From assembly GCF_000719265.1 (NCBI RefSeq), contig NZ_JOFL01000019.1:124001-188000 (forward strand): 64,000 bases of DNA, read 5' to 3'. The notes under the pieces were generated by a model. The model did not search any database. It saw only the letters and a program-made list of their open reading frames with translations, and was not told the origin of the DNA. Positions 38,455-48,385 of this stretch are shown piece after piece. The stretch is from Streptomyces roseoverticillatus. Lineage in GTDB: Bacteria > Actinomycetota > Actinomycetes > Streptomycetales > Streptomycetaceae. The stretch's first letter is position 1; every line of letters begins with the position of its first letter. The translations under genes and the position numbers were made by a program.

Positions 38455-38943
38455 ATGGCCGACTCCAGTTTCGACATCGTCTCGAAGGTCGAGCGGCAGG
38501 AGGTCGACAACGCCCTCAACCAGGCCGCCAAGGAGATCTCGCAGCGCTACGACTTCAAGGGCGTGGGCGCCTCGATCGCCTGGTCCGGCGAGAAGATCGA
38601 GATGCGCGCCAACGCCGAGGAGCGCGTGAAGGCGGTTCTCGACATCTTCGAGACCAAGCTGGTCAAGCGCGGCATCTCGCTGAAGTCCCTCGACGCGGGC
38701 GAGCCGCAGGCCTCCGGCAAGGAGTACAAGATCTTCGCCTCGATCGAGGAGGGCATCTCCCAGGAGAACGCCAAGAAGGTCGCCAAGATCATCCGCGATG
38801 AGGGCCCCAAGGGCGTCAAGGCCCAGGTCCAGGGCGACGAGCTGCGCGTCAGCTCCAAGAGCCGTGACGACCTCCAGGCCGTCCAGGCCCTCCTCAAGGG
38901 CAAGGACCTGGACTTCGCGATCCAGTTCGTCAACTACCGCTGA
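38455..38943 (+). CDS. yajQ: YajQ family nucleotide-binding protein
   Basis: This is a 162-residue protein ([20 protein letters not shown] ... [11 protein letters not shown]) with the two ferredoxin-like domains of the YajQ/UPF0234 family. Members bind nucleotides; a Xanthomonas homologue binds cyclic di-GMP. GAGGAG stands about 12 nt upstream of the ATG. It is monocistronic with a strong terminator. Confidence 0.93.
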   Translation: MADSSFDIVSKVERQEVDNALNQAAKEISQRYDFKGVGASIAWSGEKIEMRANAEERVKAVLDIFETKLVKRGISLKSLDAGEPQASGKEYKIFASIEEGISQENAKKVAKIIRDEGPKGVKAQVQGDELRVSSKSRDDLQAVQALLKGKDLDFAIQFVNYR

Positions 38944-38973
38944 CCCGGGAACGACGGCTGACGGCAGTCACAT

Positions 38974-39013
38974 CGAAGGCGCGCCGGAAGGGATCCCTTC
39001 CGGCGCGCCTTCG
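38974..39013 (+). terminator. Terminator after yajQ
   Basis: A perfect 40-nt palindrome (20-nt arms, starting CGAAGGCGCGCC) lies 31 nt downstream of yajQ. The loop bases come from its centre, GGATCC. Confidence 0.85.
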
Positions 39014-39043
39014 GCGTTCCCGGACCATGCCCGCCCGGCGGTC

Positions 39044-39074
39044 TTGACCTCAAGCTATGTCGAGGTTTTAGCGT
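39044..39074 (+). promoter_or_regulatory. MerR-type promoter upstream of the SnoaL-like gene
   Basis: TTGACC (39044-39049) and TAGCGT (39069-39074) are separated by an abnormally long 19-nt spacer. The dyad ACCTCAAGCT-ATGTCGAGGT (39047-39066) is centred in that spacer. This layout is diagnostic of MerR-family activation, and CCTCAAG resembles SoxR half-sites. No merR gene is adjacent. Confidence 0.65.
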
Positions 39075-39133
39075 CCAGGTGTACGGCCGGCCCGCCCGGA
39101 GCGGGCCCGTCCACCGACCCAGGGAGCGCCGCC

Positions 39134-39694
39134 ATGACCCTCACCGCACCGGAGTTCGCCCCGGAGACAGCCCCGGAATCCACCCTGGCGACCGCCGCAC
39201 CGCAGGCCCTCATCGACGCCCTCACCGACCGCGCCGCCGTCACCGACCTCATCGACCGCTACCTGCTGAGCCTCGACGCCCGCCGGTTCGACAACGCCTG
39301 GGCCCGCGGCCTGTTCACCCCGGACGTACGGATCACCTCGCCGGTCGGCGAGCACGAGGGCATCGGCGGACTGGCCGCGTGGCAGGCGGCCACCCTGGCC
39401 AAGTTCGAGCGCACGCAGCACATCGGCACCAACTACGTGCTGGACATCACCGGGGACCGCGCCACGGTGCGCTGGAACGCCCTGATGACCCACGTCCACC
39501 TGGCCTCCACCCGCGAGGCCCGCGGATCCGGCCCGGGGGACCACTTCACCGTCGGCGGCACCTTCGCGGGCGAGGTCGTGCGCACCCCCGGGGGCTGGCG
39601 CTTCCGGTGCCTCGACATCCGCGTGGTGTGGACGCACGGCGAAGGCCCCCTCGTCCTCACCCCTGCGGCCGAGGAGGCCTTGCGATCGCTGTAG
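39134..39694 (+). CDS. SnoaL-like / NTF2-fold protein
   Basis: This is a 186-residue protein with an NTF2-like fold: an N-terminal helix (DRAAVTDLIDRYLLSLDARRFDNAWA) and a beta sheet carrying HIGTNYVLDITGDRATVRWNALMTHVH. Relatives include SnoaL cyclases and scytalone-dehydratase-like enzymes; many are small detoxifying or unknown proteins. The ATG is preceded by GGGAG. The MerR-type promoter upstream suggests induction by a redox-active or xenobiotic compound. It converges on the YccF gene. Confidence 0.75.
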   Translation: MTLTAPEFAPETAPESTLATAAPQALIDALTDRAAVTDLIDRYLLSLDARRFDNAWARGLFTPDVRITSPVGEHEGIGGLAAWQAATLAKFERTQHIGTNYVLDITGDRATVRWNALMTHVHLASTREARGSGPGDHFTVGGTFAGEVVRTPGGWRFRCLDIRVVWTHGEGPLVLTPAAEEALRSL

Positions 39695-39731
39695 TCACGG
39701 TCGCGGTAAGTCGCCTTCGCCTGCCGCCGGT

Positions 39732-40127
39732 TCAGCGGTAGCCGGCGAACGCCTGGTCCGTCGGGACGATTTCGCGGCCCAGCGGGAAGAGCGAGACCGG
39801 GATCAGCTTGAAGTTCGCGATGCCCAGCGGGATTCCGATGATCGTGCAGCACAGCGCGACGCCCGTGACGATGTGGCCGAGCGCCAGCCACCAGCCGGCG
39901 AAGACAAACCAGATCACATTGCCGATCAGCGACCCGGCACCGGCGTCCCGCCGCTCGACGGTCGTCCGGCCGAACGGCCACAGGGCATAGCTGGCGATGC
40001 GGAACGAAGCGATACCAAATGGAATGGTGATGATCAGTACGCAGCAGATCAGGCCGGCGACCACGTAGCCGATCGCCATCCAGAACCCGCACAAGATCAA
40101 CCAGATGATGTTCAGGATGAACCTCAT
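39732..40127 (-). CDS. YccF domain membrane protein
   Basis: This is a 131-residue inner-membrane protein with two repeats of the YccF (DUF307) motif: NIIWLILCGFWMAIGYVVAG ... IPFGIASFRIASYALWPFGR, and NVIWFVFAGWWLALGHIVTG ... IPLGIANFKLIPVSLFPLGR. About four membrane segments. Function unknown. The 199 nt upstream (40128-40326) hold no gene. Confidence 0.85.
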   Translation of the reverse strand: MRFILNIIWLILCGFWMAIGYVVAGLICCVLIITIPFGIASFRIASYALWPFGRTTVERRDAGAGSLIGNVIWFVFAGWWLALGHIVTGVALCCTIIGIPLGIANFKLIPVSLFPLGREIVPTDQAFAGYR

Positions 40128-40326
40128 GAAAACAGCCTCCCACGCGTCGTAGCCCTCAGCGAGTGGGACGCAGGGCCTCTGACCTGCGGTTGCCAGGATC
40201 CGAAGATGACCTGTCCGTCCCCCGAACGGCCTAGCGCCGCGTGCCGCGGGCCGGCTCCGCCGTCATCGTGGGCGTGCCGCCGCGTCTGCCCTCCGGCGGA
40301 CACGCAACGAGCGGGAGGAGCCTCCC

Positions 40327-40581
40327 ATGCGCATACGTACGCGACAAGCCCTCGGCGCCGCGGTTTCCGCCGTGGTGCTCGCCGGAACGCTCGGCGCGGG
40401 GGTCGCCCGGGCCGGTGACCCCCCGCCTCCGCCCACGGAGGTGTCCCTCACGCAGTGCCTCGGCGGGGGCGGGACGATCGACGTGACGGTCGGGGACGAT
40501 TTCGGGCCCGTGCTGGTGTGCCAGGGAGGGACATACGACGGCAGGCCCATCAGCGATGCCGACGACACGCCCGCCGGCTGA
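40327..40581 (+). CDS. Small secreted protein of unknown function
   Basis: This is an 84-residue protein with a clear signal peptide (RQALGAAVSAVVLAGTLGAGVARA, cleavage after ARA near residue 29). The short mature part has two cysteines and a Pro/Gly-rich start (GDPPPPPTEVSLTQC). GGGAGGAG lies 6-8 nt before the ATG. I do not recognise a family. Confidence 0.7.
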   Translation: MRIRTRQALGAAVSAVVLAGTLGAGVARAGDPPPPPTEVSLTQCLGGGGTIDVTVGDDFGPVLVCQGGTYDGRPISDADDTPAG

Positions 40582-40629
40582 CGGGCGAGCGGGCTGACAG
40601 GCGGACGGGCCGGCTGATGGACGGGCCGG

Positions 40630-41496
40630 CTAGCGGCCGCCGTGGCCCGCCATCTGCTCCAGGCGGGCGATGCGCTCCCCCATCGGCGGGTGCGTGGAGA
40701 ACAGCTTGGTCATGCCCTCGCCCGCGCGGAACGGGTTCGCGATCATCATGTGGCTCGCGGTCTCGATGCGCGGCTCGGGGGGCAGGGGCAGGCGCTGCGT
40801 GCCCGCCTCCAGCTTGCGGAGCGCCGAAGCCAGGGCCAGGGGGTCGCCCGTGAGACGGGCCCCGGAGGCGTCGGCCTCGTACTCGCGGGAGCGGCTGACG
40901 GCGAGCTGGATGAGGGACGCCGCGACCGGGCCCAGCAGCATGATCATGATCATGCCGACGATGCCCGGGCCCTCGTCGTCGTCCGATCTGCCGAAGGGGA
41001 CCAGCCACGCGAAGTTCACCAGGAACATCACCACCGAGGCGAGCGCGCCCGCGATCGAGGAGATGAGGATGTCGCGGTTGTAGACGTGGCTGAGCTCGTG
41101 GCCGATGACGCCGCGCAGCTCGCGCTCGTCCAGGAGGCGCAGGATGCCGTCCGTGCAGCAGACGGCGGCGTTGCGGGGGTTGCGGCCGGTCGCGAAGGCG
41201 TTGGGGGCGTCCGTCGGCGAGATGTAGAGCCGGGGCATGGGCTGGCGGGCGGCCGTCGAGAGCTCGCGGACCATGCGGTAGAGCGCCGGGGCCTCGAACT
41301 CGCTGACCGGGCGGGCGCGCATGGCCCGCAGGGCCAGCTTGTCGCTGTTCCAGTAGGCGTAGGCGTTCGTGCCCAGCGCCACCAGGACGGCGACGATCAG
41401 GCCCGCCCGCCCGAAGAGGCTGCCGATGACGATGATGAGTGCGGACAGCCCCCCGAGGAGGACTGCGGTCCTGAGCCCGTTGTGCCGGCGGTGCAC
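40630..41496 (-). CDS. htpX: HtpX family membrane zinc metalloprotease
   Basis: This is a 288-residue M48 protease. Two N-terminal membrane segments come first, then the zinc motif HELSH at 133-137 facing the cytoplasm, then two more hydrophobic segments. The third ligand Glu is in SRSREYEAD near residue 208. HtpX degrades damaged membrane proteins. It lies downstream of the nuo cluster, separated by 860 nt of repeats. Confidence 0.94.
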   Translation of the reverse strand: MHRRHNGLRTAVLLGGLSALIIVIGSLFGRAGLIVAVLVALGTNAYAYWNSDKLALRAMRARPVSEFEAPALYRMVRELSTAARQPMPRLYISPTDAPNAFATGRNPRNAAVCCTDGILRLLDERELRGVIGHELSHVYNRDILISSIAGALASVVMFLVNFAWLVPFGRSDDDEGPGIVGMIMIMLLGPVAASLIQLAVSRSREYEADASGARLTGDPLALASALRKLEAGTQRLPLPPEPRIETASHMMIANPFRAGEGMTKLFSTHPPMGERIARLEQMAGHGGR

Positions 41497-41792
41497 GGTA
41501 CGCCCTCCAAGTGGTGCGGCAGGGGAACCCTTTGCGCTGTCGTGCGTCCACTCGCGGTGGAGTCTCCAGTGGAACCTTCTTGCCCGGTCAACGCGAGACG
41601 AAGGCCCCGGGTTCCCTTACGCGCGGGGGCGCCGCCGGTCCGTCCGGGTGACGGGCGCCCTCCGGGCGGGTTCGCCGGGTACGCGCCGGCCGCCTGTCCG
41701 GCGGATCATGGCGTACGCGCCGGATCCGGCGACTGCGGCTGCGGCTGCGGGCGGGTTCGCTCAGTGCGCGCTGGTTCCGGCGGTTGCGTATA

Positions 41793-42040
41793 CCGCCGGA
41801 CCCCCGCCGCGGGGGCTCCCCGCCGTCGCGGCGGATCGTGCTTGCGGGCGGTTCCAGGACGGCCGCAGCCCACGGCGGCTGTCGCCGGGTGGGCCGGACA
41901 CAGGCCACGGATCGTTCTTGCGGGCGGTTCCCCGAACCGCCCAGGCCGGCGCGGCCATCGCCCGGGCGGGCCGGGCACAGGCCACGGGCTCTCCTTCCGC
42001 CGCGACGGCTACCAGCCAACGCGGCGCAGAACGGCGGTGC
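41793..42040. repeat. Palindromic element, copy 1
   Basis: Arms of about 42 nt flank a core of about 160 nt. The left arm starts CCGCCGGACC and ends GCCGTCGCGGCGG. The reverse complement of the right arm starts CCGCCG, has GCCGCG in the same place, and also ends GCCGTCGCGGCGG. The element has no ORF of its own. It could be a MITE-like or extragenic palindromic element. Confidence 0.7.
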
Positions 42041-42092
42041 CCGCCGGGCCTGCGGATCATGGCGTGGGCGCTGGTTCCGGCCGTTGCGTATA

Positions 42093-42340
42093 CCGCCGGA
42101 CCCTCGCCGCGGGAGTTTCCCGCCGTCGCGGCGGATCGTGCTTGCGGGCGGTTCCAGGACGGCCGCAGCCCACGGCGGCTGTCGCCGGGTGGGCCGGTCA
42201 CAGGCCGCGGATCGTTCTTGCGGGCGGTTCCCCGAACCGCCCGGGCCGGCGCGGCCATCGCCCGGGCGGGCCGGGTACCGGCCACGGGCTCTCTTTCCGC
42301 CGCGACGGCTACCAGCCAACGCGGCGGAGAGCGGCGGTGC
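42093..42340. repeat. Palindromic element, copy 2
   Basis: This copy is shifted exactly 300 bp from copy 1 with only scattered substitutions, so the two form a tandem duplication. The core of both copies contains GCTTGCGGGCGGTTCC and a near repeat beginning TTCTTGCGGGCGG. Confidence 0.75.
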
Positions 42341-42356
42341 CCGCCGGCCCCGGTCC

Positions 42357-43862
42357 CTAGAGCAGGGCCTGCGAGGCGAAGCGGAGGACCAACTGGGGGG
42401 CGCCCGAGAGGGCGATGCCGGTCACTGCGGCGAGGGCGATCGCCGCGCTCAGGGGGGCCGGGACGCGCGCCGGTGCCGCCGTCTCCGCCTCCTCCGCCGG
42501 GCGGAAGAGGGTCGCCGTCCACTGCAGGTAGTAGTACAGCGCGATCACGACGTTGAGGGCCATGACGATCGCCAGCCAGCCCAGCCCCGCGTCGACGGCC
42601 GCGGTGAAGACCGTGACCTTCGCGAAGAGGCCGATGATGCCGGGCGGCAGGCCCGCGAGGCAGAGCAGGAAGAAGCCCATGGCGAGCGCGGCGAGGGGCC
42701 GGCGGGCGTAGAGGCCCCGGTAGTCGGTGATGCGGTTCTGCGGGCTCGTACGGGCCACCAGGGCGGCGACGGCGAACGCGCCGAGGTTCACGGCGGCGTA
42801 CATCAGGGCGTACGCGACGGTGGAGCCGATGGCGTGCGCGGGGTCGTCGGCGTAGCCCGCGGCGGCGATGGGCACGAGCAGGTAGCCCGCCTGGCCGACG
42901 GAGGACCAGGCCAGCAGGCGCACGGCGCTGTGGGCGCGCTCCGGGCGCTGGCGGAGCGCGGCGACGTTGCCGGCGGTCATGGTCAGCGCGGCGAGGACGG
43001 CGAGGGCCGGTGCCCACACCGACGCGTACGAGGGGAAGGCGACGACCGTCACGAGGATGAGGCCGGTGAAGCCGACCGCCTTGCCGATCACCGACAGGTA
43101 CGCGGCGACGGGCAGCGGCGCGCCCACGTAGGTGTCGGGCACCCAGAAGTGGAAGGGCACGGCCGCGGTCTTGAAGGCGAAGCCGACGAGGGTGAGGGCG
43201 ACGCCGGCCTGGGCGAGCGTGCCGAGCCGCGGGTCGACGTGGCCGAGCTTCTCCGCGATCTCGGTGAGGTGCAGCGTGCCGGTGGCCGCGTAGACGAAGC
43301 TGACGCCCAGGAGGGTGACGGCGGTCGCGGTGACCGAGGACAGGAAGAACTTCAGGGCCGCCTCGGAGGAGCGGCGTTCGCCGCGGCGCAGGCCGACGAG
43401 GGCGAAGGCCGGCAGGGAGGCCACTTCGAGGGCGACGACGAGGGTCGCGAGGTCCCGGGAGGCGGGCAGCAGGGCGGCGCCCGCGGCGGAGGACAACAGC
43501 AGGAACCAGAACTCCCCTTCGGGGAGTCGCTGGTCGCGGACGGCGCTCATGGACAGCAGGGCCGTCAGGAGGGCGCCGCCGAGGACCAGGAGCTGGATGA
43601 CGAGCGTGAAGTGGTCGGCGGCGTAACTGCAGGCGTCGCGGTCGGAGACCCCGGTGAGGCAGAACGTGGAACGGTCGCCGTCGAGGAGCGGCAGCAGGGA
43701 GAGGCCCGCGAGCAGCAGTCCGGCGACGGAGAGCCGGCCGAGGAGCGGCTTGCGGCCCTCGGGGAGGAAGAGGTCGGCGACCAGGACGACGAGCGCGACG
43801 ACGGCCGTGACGGTGGGCGGCGCGATGGCGAGCCAGTCGACGGACTGGATCAGGGAGCCCAT
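42357..43862 (-). CDS. nuoN: NADH-quinone oxidoreductase subunit N-like
   Basis: This is a 501-residue antiporter-like membrane subunit with about 14 hydrophobic segments and the conserved proton-channel lysines (FAFKTAAVPFHFWVPDTYVGAP). It is the last gene of the cluster, overlapping nuoM by one base at the stop/start. With L and M it would form the ion-pumping arm. Confidence 0.94.
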   Translation of the reverse strand: MGSLIQSVDWLAIAPPTVTAVVALVVLVADLFLPEGRKPLLGRLSVAGLLLAGLSLLPLLDGDRSTFCLTGVSDRDACSYAADHFTLVIQLLVLGGALLTALLSMSAVRDQRLPEGEFWFLLLSSAAGAALLPASRDLATLVVALEVASLPAFALVGLRRGERRSSEAALKFFLSSVTATAVTLLGVSFVYAATGTLHLTEIAEKLGHVDPRLGTLAQAGVALTLVGFAFKTAAVPFHFWVPDTYVGAPLPVAAYLSVIGKAVGFTGLILVTVVAFPSYASVWAPALAVLAALTMTAGNVAALRQRPERAHSAVRLLAWSSVGQAGYLLVPIAAAGYADDPAHAIGSTVAYALMYAAVNLGAFAVAALVARTSPQNRITDYRGLYARRPLAALAMGFFLLCLAGLPPGIIGLFAKVTVFTAAVDAGLGWLAIVMALNVVIALYYYLQWTATLFRPAEEAETAAPARVPAPLSAAIALAAVTGIALSGAPQLVLRFASQALL

Positions 43863-45451
43863 CAGTTGCCTCCTCGGAGGAGCTGCTGAACGGCCGGGTC
43901 GGTGAGGCCGAGGAGGGCCGCGGGCCAGAGTCCGGCGAGGACGGTGAGGGCGACGAGGGGGGTCCAGGCGGCGAACTCGTAGGACCGGACGTCGGCGGGT
44001 GCGTCCTGCGCGGTGCCGGCGGTCTGCGGCCGGGTGCTGCCCCCGTCGCCGCCCATGCACACGCGGCGGACGACGACGAGCATGTAGGCGGCCGTCAGGA
44101 GCGTGCCGAGACCGGCCAGGGCCATGAACGTCAGGAACGCCGGGCGGCTGAGCCCGTCGGCGGGCCGGAAGGCGCCGAACATCGCGAGCATCTCGCCCCA
44201 GAAGCCGGCGAGGCCGGGCAGGCCGAGGGAGGCGATCGCGCCGAAGGCGAGGAGCCCGCCGAGGCGGGGGGCCTTGCCGTAGAGGGCGGCGCCGGTGCGG
44301 CCGGAGAGGGCGTCGAGGTCGCTGGTGCCGTAGCGGTCCTTGACCGCGCCGACGAGGAAGAAGAGGAGGCCGGTGATGAGGCCGTGGGCGATGTTGGCGA
44401 AGAGGGCGCCGTTGACCCCGGTGGGGGTGAGCGTCGCGATGCCGAGCAGGACGAAGCCCATGTGCCCGACGGAGGAGTACGCGATGAGGCGCTTCAAGTC
44501 ACCCTTGGCGCCCTTGCGTGCCAGGTTCAGGCACACCAGCGAGCCGTAGATGATGCCGACGGCCGCGAAGGCGGCGAGGTAGGGCGCGAAGGTGTGCGCG
44601 CCGTCCGGGGCGACGGGCAGGACGATGCGGACGAACCCGTACGTGCCCATCTTCAGCAGCACGCCCGCGAGGAGGACCGAGCCGACGGTCGGGGCGGCGG
44701 TGTGCGCGTCGGGCAGCCAGCTGTGCAGGGGCCACATGGGGGCCTTGACGGCCAGTCCGGTGCCGATGGCGAGGACGGCGATGAGCTGGGTGGTGTGGCT
44801 CAGCTTCGAGCCGTTGTCAGTGGCGAGTGCCACCATGTCGAAGGTGCCGCCCTTGATCCCGACGAGGAGGAGGCCGAGCAGCATCACGACGGAGCCGAGC
44901 AGCGTGTAGAGGATGAAGCGCCAGGCGGCGCGCTCCCTGCCTTCGCCGCCCCAGCGGGCGATGAGGAAGTACATCGGGATGAGCACCATCTCGAAGGCCA
45001 GGAAGAACAGCATCAGGTCGAGGACGGCGAAGGTCGCGAGGGTGCCGGACTCCAGGACGAGGAGCAGTGCGACGAATGCCTTGGGAGACGGGCCCGCAGG
45101 CATTTTGAAGTACGAGTAGAGCGCGCAGAGGAAGGTCAGCAGCGCGGTCAGGACGAGGAGGGGGAGCGAGACGCCGTCCACGCCCAGGTGGATCCGGATG
45201 TTCAGGGCCGGGATCCAGCTGATGTCGGTGGTCGCCTGCATGCGGGCCGGGCTGTCGTGGTCGAAGCCGGCGGCGAGGGCGATGCTCAGCGCGAGGACGG
45301 CGCCGGTGACGGTGACGCCGTGGCGGAGGACGGCCTGCTCGGGGCTCTTCCCCTTGAGGCCGGGCGGGGCCGGCAGCAGGGAGGCGACGGCGCCGACGAG
45401 GGGGAGGACGACGATCGCAGCGAGGAGGTACTGCAGGGCGGTGTGACTCAC
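43862..45451 (-). CDS. nuoM: NADH-quinone oxidoreductase subunit M-like
   Basis: This is a 529-residue antiporter-like subunit with a GTG start two bases beyond the nuoL stop. Conserved motifs include the transmembrane Glu segment (FFLAFEMVLIPMYFLI), KAPMWPLHSWLPDAHTAAP and YSSVGHMGFVLLG. The longer in-frame reading upstream runs antisense to nuoL and is not coding. Confidence 0.93.
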   Translation of the reverse strand: MSHTALQYLLAAIVVLPLVGAVASLLPAPPGLKGKSPEQAVLRHGVTVTGAVLALSIALAAGFDHDSPARMQATTDISWIPALNIRIHLGVDGVSLPLLVLTALLTFLCALYSYFKMPAGPSPKAFVALLLVLESGTLATFAVLDLMLFFLAFEMVLIPMYFLIARWGGEGRERAAWRFILYTLLGSVVMLLGLLLVGIKGGTFDMVALATDNGSKLSHTTQLIAVLAIGTGLAVKAPMWPLHSWLPDAHTAAPTVGSVLLAGVLLKMGTYGFVRIVLPVAPDGAHTFAPYLAAFAAVGIIYGSLVCLNLARKGAKGDLKRLIAYSSVGHMGFVLLGIATLTPTGVNGALFANIAHGLITGLLFFLVGAVKDRYGTSDLDALSGRTGAALYGKAPRLGGLLAFGAIASLGLPGLAGFWGEMLAMFGAFRPADGLSRPAFLTFMALAGLGTLLTAAYMLVVVRRVCMGGDGGSTRPQTAGTAQDAPADVRSYEFAAWTPLVALTVLAGLWPAALLGLTDPAVQQLLRGGN

Positions 45452-45453
45452 GG

Positions 45454-47445
45454 TCAGGCTCCGTTGGCTACGAGCACGGCCGCTACGGCCAGGACGACGG
45501 CGCCGGCGAACAGGGCGCTCAGGTACGTCTGTACGTTGCCGGTCTGGGCGCGGCGTACGGCCTCGCCGAGCAGGCGGGGTGCGCCGGCCGCGCCGCGCAC
45601 GTAGGTCTCGACGACCTCGCGGTCGAGGAACCCGGCGAGGCGGGCGGCGGCGCGCGTGGGCCGGACGAACAGGGCGGAGTAGACGGCGTCCAGGTGGAAG
45701 CCGGCCGCGGCGTGGCGGTGCAGGGGGCCGAGGAGGGCCCGGCCGGGGTCGGCCGGGTCGGGTGCCGCCGCGATGTCGCCGTAGGCGGCCTCGTGGGTGG
45801 CGATGCTCTCCTCCTCGGAGACGTACGGGGGCGCGTCCGGGTCGGCGGCGACGGCGCCGAGGGGGGTGCGGGCGGCGAGCGCGGCGGTGCGGCGCCAGGC
45901 CGCGTACATCACGATCGCGCCGGCGAGGGCGCAGCCGGTAGAGAGGACGGAGGTGGTGAGCGTCGGGGTGAGCGACCCGCCGTCGAACCAGTCGGGGAGC
46001 TTCCAGGCGGCGAGGCCGAGCGCGAGCGTGGGGACGAACAGGATCCACAGGACGGTGTTCATCGCGGCGGGCTGCTTGCCGTGGTCGGCGGCCTCGGGGC
46101 CCGTGCCGCGGAAGGCCATCAGCCACAGGCGGGTGGCGTAGGCGGCCGTGAGGAGCGCCGTGAGGAGCCCCGCGGCGAGGACGAGCCAGCCGGCCGCGCC
46201 GGGGATGCCCTCGGCGTCGCCGGAGGCGGCGTGCTCGGCCGCGCCGAGGACGGCTTCCTTGGAGAAGAAGCCGCTGAACGGAGGGATCGCGGCGAGCGCG
46301 AGGAGGGCGACGGTCATCGTCCAGTAGGCGTCGGGGATGCGCTTGGCGAGGCCGCCCGTGCGGGCCATCGCGGCCAGCGAGTTCGTGCCGGCCGCGTGGA
46401 TGATCACGCCTGCCCCGAGGAAGAGGAGGGCCTTGAACGCGCCGTGCGAGATGAGGTGGAAGACGGCCGCGCTGCGGTCGCCGACGGCGAGGGCGCCGGT
46501 CATGTAGCCGAGCTGGCCGACGGTCGAGTAGGCGAGGACGCGCTTGATGTCGTCCTGGGCGAGGGCCGCGAGGCCCGAGCCGACCATGGTGACGGCGGCC
46601 ATCACGGCGAGCACGACGAGCGCGGCCGTGGAGGCCGCGAAGAGGGGGAGGAGCCGGGCGACGAAGTAGACGCCGGCCGCGACCATCGTCGCGGCGTGGA
46701 TCAGCGCGGAGACCGGCGTGGGGCCGGCCATCGCGTCGGGCAGCCACGTGTGCAGCGGGAACTGCGCCGACTTGCCCGCGACGCCCGCCAGGAGCAGCAG
46801 CGCGATCAGCGTGGGGTGGTCGATGCCGCCGGAGGTGACGGCGGTGAGGATGCCGTTGATCCGGAACGTCCCGGCGTCGGCGGCCAGCGCGAGGATGCCG
46901 ATCAGGAAGGGGACGTCGCCGAGCTTGGTGACCAGGAAGGCCTTGAGGGAGGCGCTGCGCGCGGCCTCGGTCTCCCAGTAGTGGCCGACCAGGAAGTACG
47001 AGCAGATGCCCATGATCTCCCAGCCGACCAGCAGCACCATGAGGTCGCCCGAGTAGACGACGAGCAGCATGGCCGCGGTGAAGAGGGAGACGAGGGCGGC
47101 GTAGGAGGGGTAGCGGGGGTCGTCGCGCAGGTACGCGGTCGAGTAGAGCTGGACGCAGGTGGCGACGACGCCGACGAGGAGCGCGACGAGGACGGCGAAG
47201 CCGTCGAGGTGCAGGGCGAGGTCGATCGGCACGGAGCCGGTCGGGGTGAGCCGGGTGGCGGCGTCGAGGGCGTCCCCGCCGCCCTGCCGCCAGGCGACGA
47301 CGGCGGCGAGCACGGCCGCGGCGAGCGTCGGCAGGACGGCGAGGGGCCGTACGAAGCCGGGTGCGCGGCGGCCCGTCAGGAGGCCCGCGAGGGCGCCGAG
47401 GAACGGCAGCAGGGGGACGAGGACGGCGGTGGTCGTGGTGCTCAC
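45454..47445 (-). CDS. nuoL: NADH-quinone oxidoreductase subunit L-like
   Basis: This is a 663-residue antiporter-like subunit with the L-type signature ([32 protein letters not shown]) and a C-terminal lateral helix region. The GTG start overlaps the nuoK stop by 4 nt (GTGA). Confidence 0.95.
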   Translation of the reverse strand: MSTTTTAVLVPLLPFLGALAGLLTGRRAPGFVRPLAVLPTLAAAVLAAVVAWRQGGGDALDAATRLTPTGSVPIDLALHLDGFAVLVALLVGVVATCVQLYSTAYLRDDPRYPSYAALVSLFTAAMLLVVYSGDLMVLLVGWEIMGICSYFLVGHYWETEAARSASLKAFLVTKLGDVPFLIGILALAADAGTFRINGILTAVTSGGIDHPTLIALLLLAGVAGKSAQFPLHTWLPDAMAGPTPVSALIHAATMVAAGVYFVARLLPLFAASTAALVVLAVMAAVTMVGSGLAALAQDDIKRVLAYSTVGQLGYMTGALAVGDRSAAVFHLISHGAFKALLFLGAGVIIHAAGTNSLAAMARTGGLAKRIPDAYWTMTVALLALAAIPPFSGFFSKEAVLGAAEHAASGDAEGIPGAAGWLVLAAGLLTALLTAAYATRLWLMAFRGTGPEAADHGKQPAAMNTVLWILFVPTLALGLAAWKLPDWFDGGSLTPTLTTSVLSTGCALAGAIVMYAAWRRTAALAARTPLGAVAADPDAPPYVSEEESIATHEAAYGDIAAAPDPADPGRALLGPLHRHAAAGFHLDAVYSALFVRPTRAAARLAGFLDREVVETYVRGAAGAPRLLGEAVRRAQTGNVQTYLSALFAGAVVLAVAAVLVANGA

Positions 47446-47813
47446 GCGGCGGCCTCGGCCTTCTCCTCGCGGTCTGCGCGTTCGGTGTCGGAGCCGGCGT
47501 CGGGGGCGTCGTCGCGCAGGTCGCGCAGGCGGTCGACGTCGGCGGTGCCGCGGTTGCGGTGGACCTGCAGCACGATCGCCAGGCCGATGCCGATCTCGGC
47601 GGCGGCGATGGCGATGGTGAAGAGGGTGAGGGCCTGGCCCGCGTGCAGCTCGTCGCGCAACCAGACGTCGAAGGCGACGAGGTTGAGGTTGACGGCGTTG
47701 AGCATCAGCTCGACGGACATCAGGACCAGGATCGCGTTGCGCCGGGCCAGGACGCCGTACAGGCCCGTGCAGAAGAGGAGGGCCGCGAGGACGGCCGGGT
47801 AGACGAGGTGCAT
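47442..47813 (-). CDS. nuoK: NADH-quinone oxidoreductase subunit K-like
   Basis: This is a 123-residue protein with three membrane segments. The conserved Glu residues of the proton path are in [12 protein letters not shown] and [12 protein letters not shown]. The C-terminus has a charged extension of about 25 residues ([20 protein letters not shown]) beyond the usual ~100. The start overlaps the nuoJ stop by one base. Confidence 0.94.
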   Translation of the reverse strand: MHLVYPAVLAALLFCTGLYGVLARRNAILVLMSVELMLNAVNLNLVAFDVWLRDELHAGQALTLFTIAIAAAEIGIGLAIVLQVHRNRGTADVDRLRDLRDDAPDAGSDTERADREEKAEAAA

Positions 47814-48385
47814 CAGCGCTTCTCCTCCTTGCCTCTCTTGCGGGAGAGGACGATCGCGCCGACGAGCGCGGCGAGCAGCAGCACGGACAGCGCCTCGAAG
47901 GGCAGCACCCAGTGCCGGAAGAGGATCTCTCCGGAGACCTTCGTCGTGCCCTGGGGGGCGTCGCCGTCCAGGCCGATCCAGGTCGTGCGGAAGGCGTCCG
48001 CGACCACCCACACGAGGGCGGCGGCCGCGGCCACGGCGACCCCGAGGGCGGCCCAGCGGTTGCCGGAGTCGGCGTCCGGGGAGCGGCCGATGGGGGCCTT
48101 GGTGAGCATGAGCCCGAAGAGGAGCAGGACGACCACGGAGCCGACGTAGATCAGGACCTGGACCCAGGCGATGAACTCCGCCGTCAGCAGCAGGTACTCC
48201 ACGGCGAGCCCGCCGAGGGCGACGACCAGCCAGAGCGCGGCGTGCACGAGCTGCTTGGTCGTGACGGTCACGACGGCCGCGCCGAGGGTGACCAGGCCGA
48301 CGAGGAGGAAGACGACCTCGACGCCGGTCGGGGAGAGGAAGCCGTGCGCCTGTGCGGCGAGCACGGTGGTGCCGGTGCCGGTCAT
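47813..48385 (-). CDS. nuoJ: NADH-quinone oxidoreductase subunit J-like
   Basis: This is a 190-residue membrane subunit with five segments and the J-family core [25 protein letters not shown]. It overlaps nuoI by 4 nt (ATGA). The ORF upstream of MTGTGTT is a read-through of another frame. Confidence 0.93.
   Translation of the reverse strand: MTGTGTTVLAAQAHGFLSPTGVEVVFLLVGLVTLGAAVVTVTTKQLVHAALWLVVALGGLAVEYLLLTAEFIAWVQVLIYVGSVVVLLLFGLMLTKAPIGRSPDADSGNRWAALGVAVAAAAALVWVVADAFRTTWIGLDGDAPQGTTKVSGEILFRHWVLPFEALSVLLLAALVGAIVLSRKRGKEEKR

Larger units (their letters stand above)
41497..42356. other. Repeat-filled gap between nuoN and htpX
   Basis: These 860 nt hold no credible gene. About 41766-42350 is two tandem copies of the same sequence with a period of exactly 300 bp; each contains a palindromic element (41793-42040 and 42093-42340). 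The remaining 270 nt next to htpX is GC-rich and carries no promoter I can define. Confidence 0.75.

Noticed and set aside
43862..46747. Extended 961-codon reading of nuoM
   Set aside because: The N-terminal 430 codons are antisense-frame Arg/Pro-rich sequence over nuoL; the conserved protein begins at GTG 45451.
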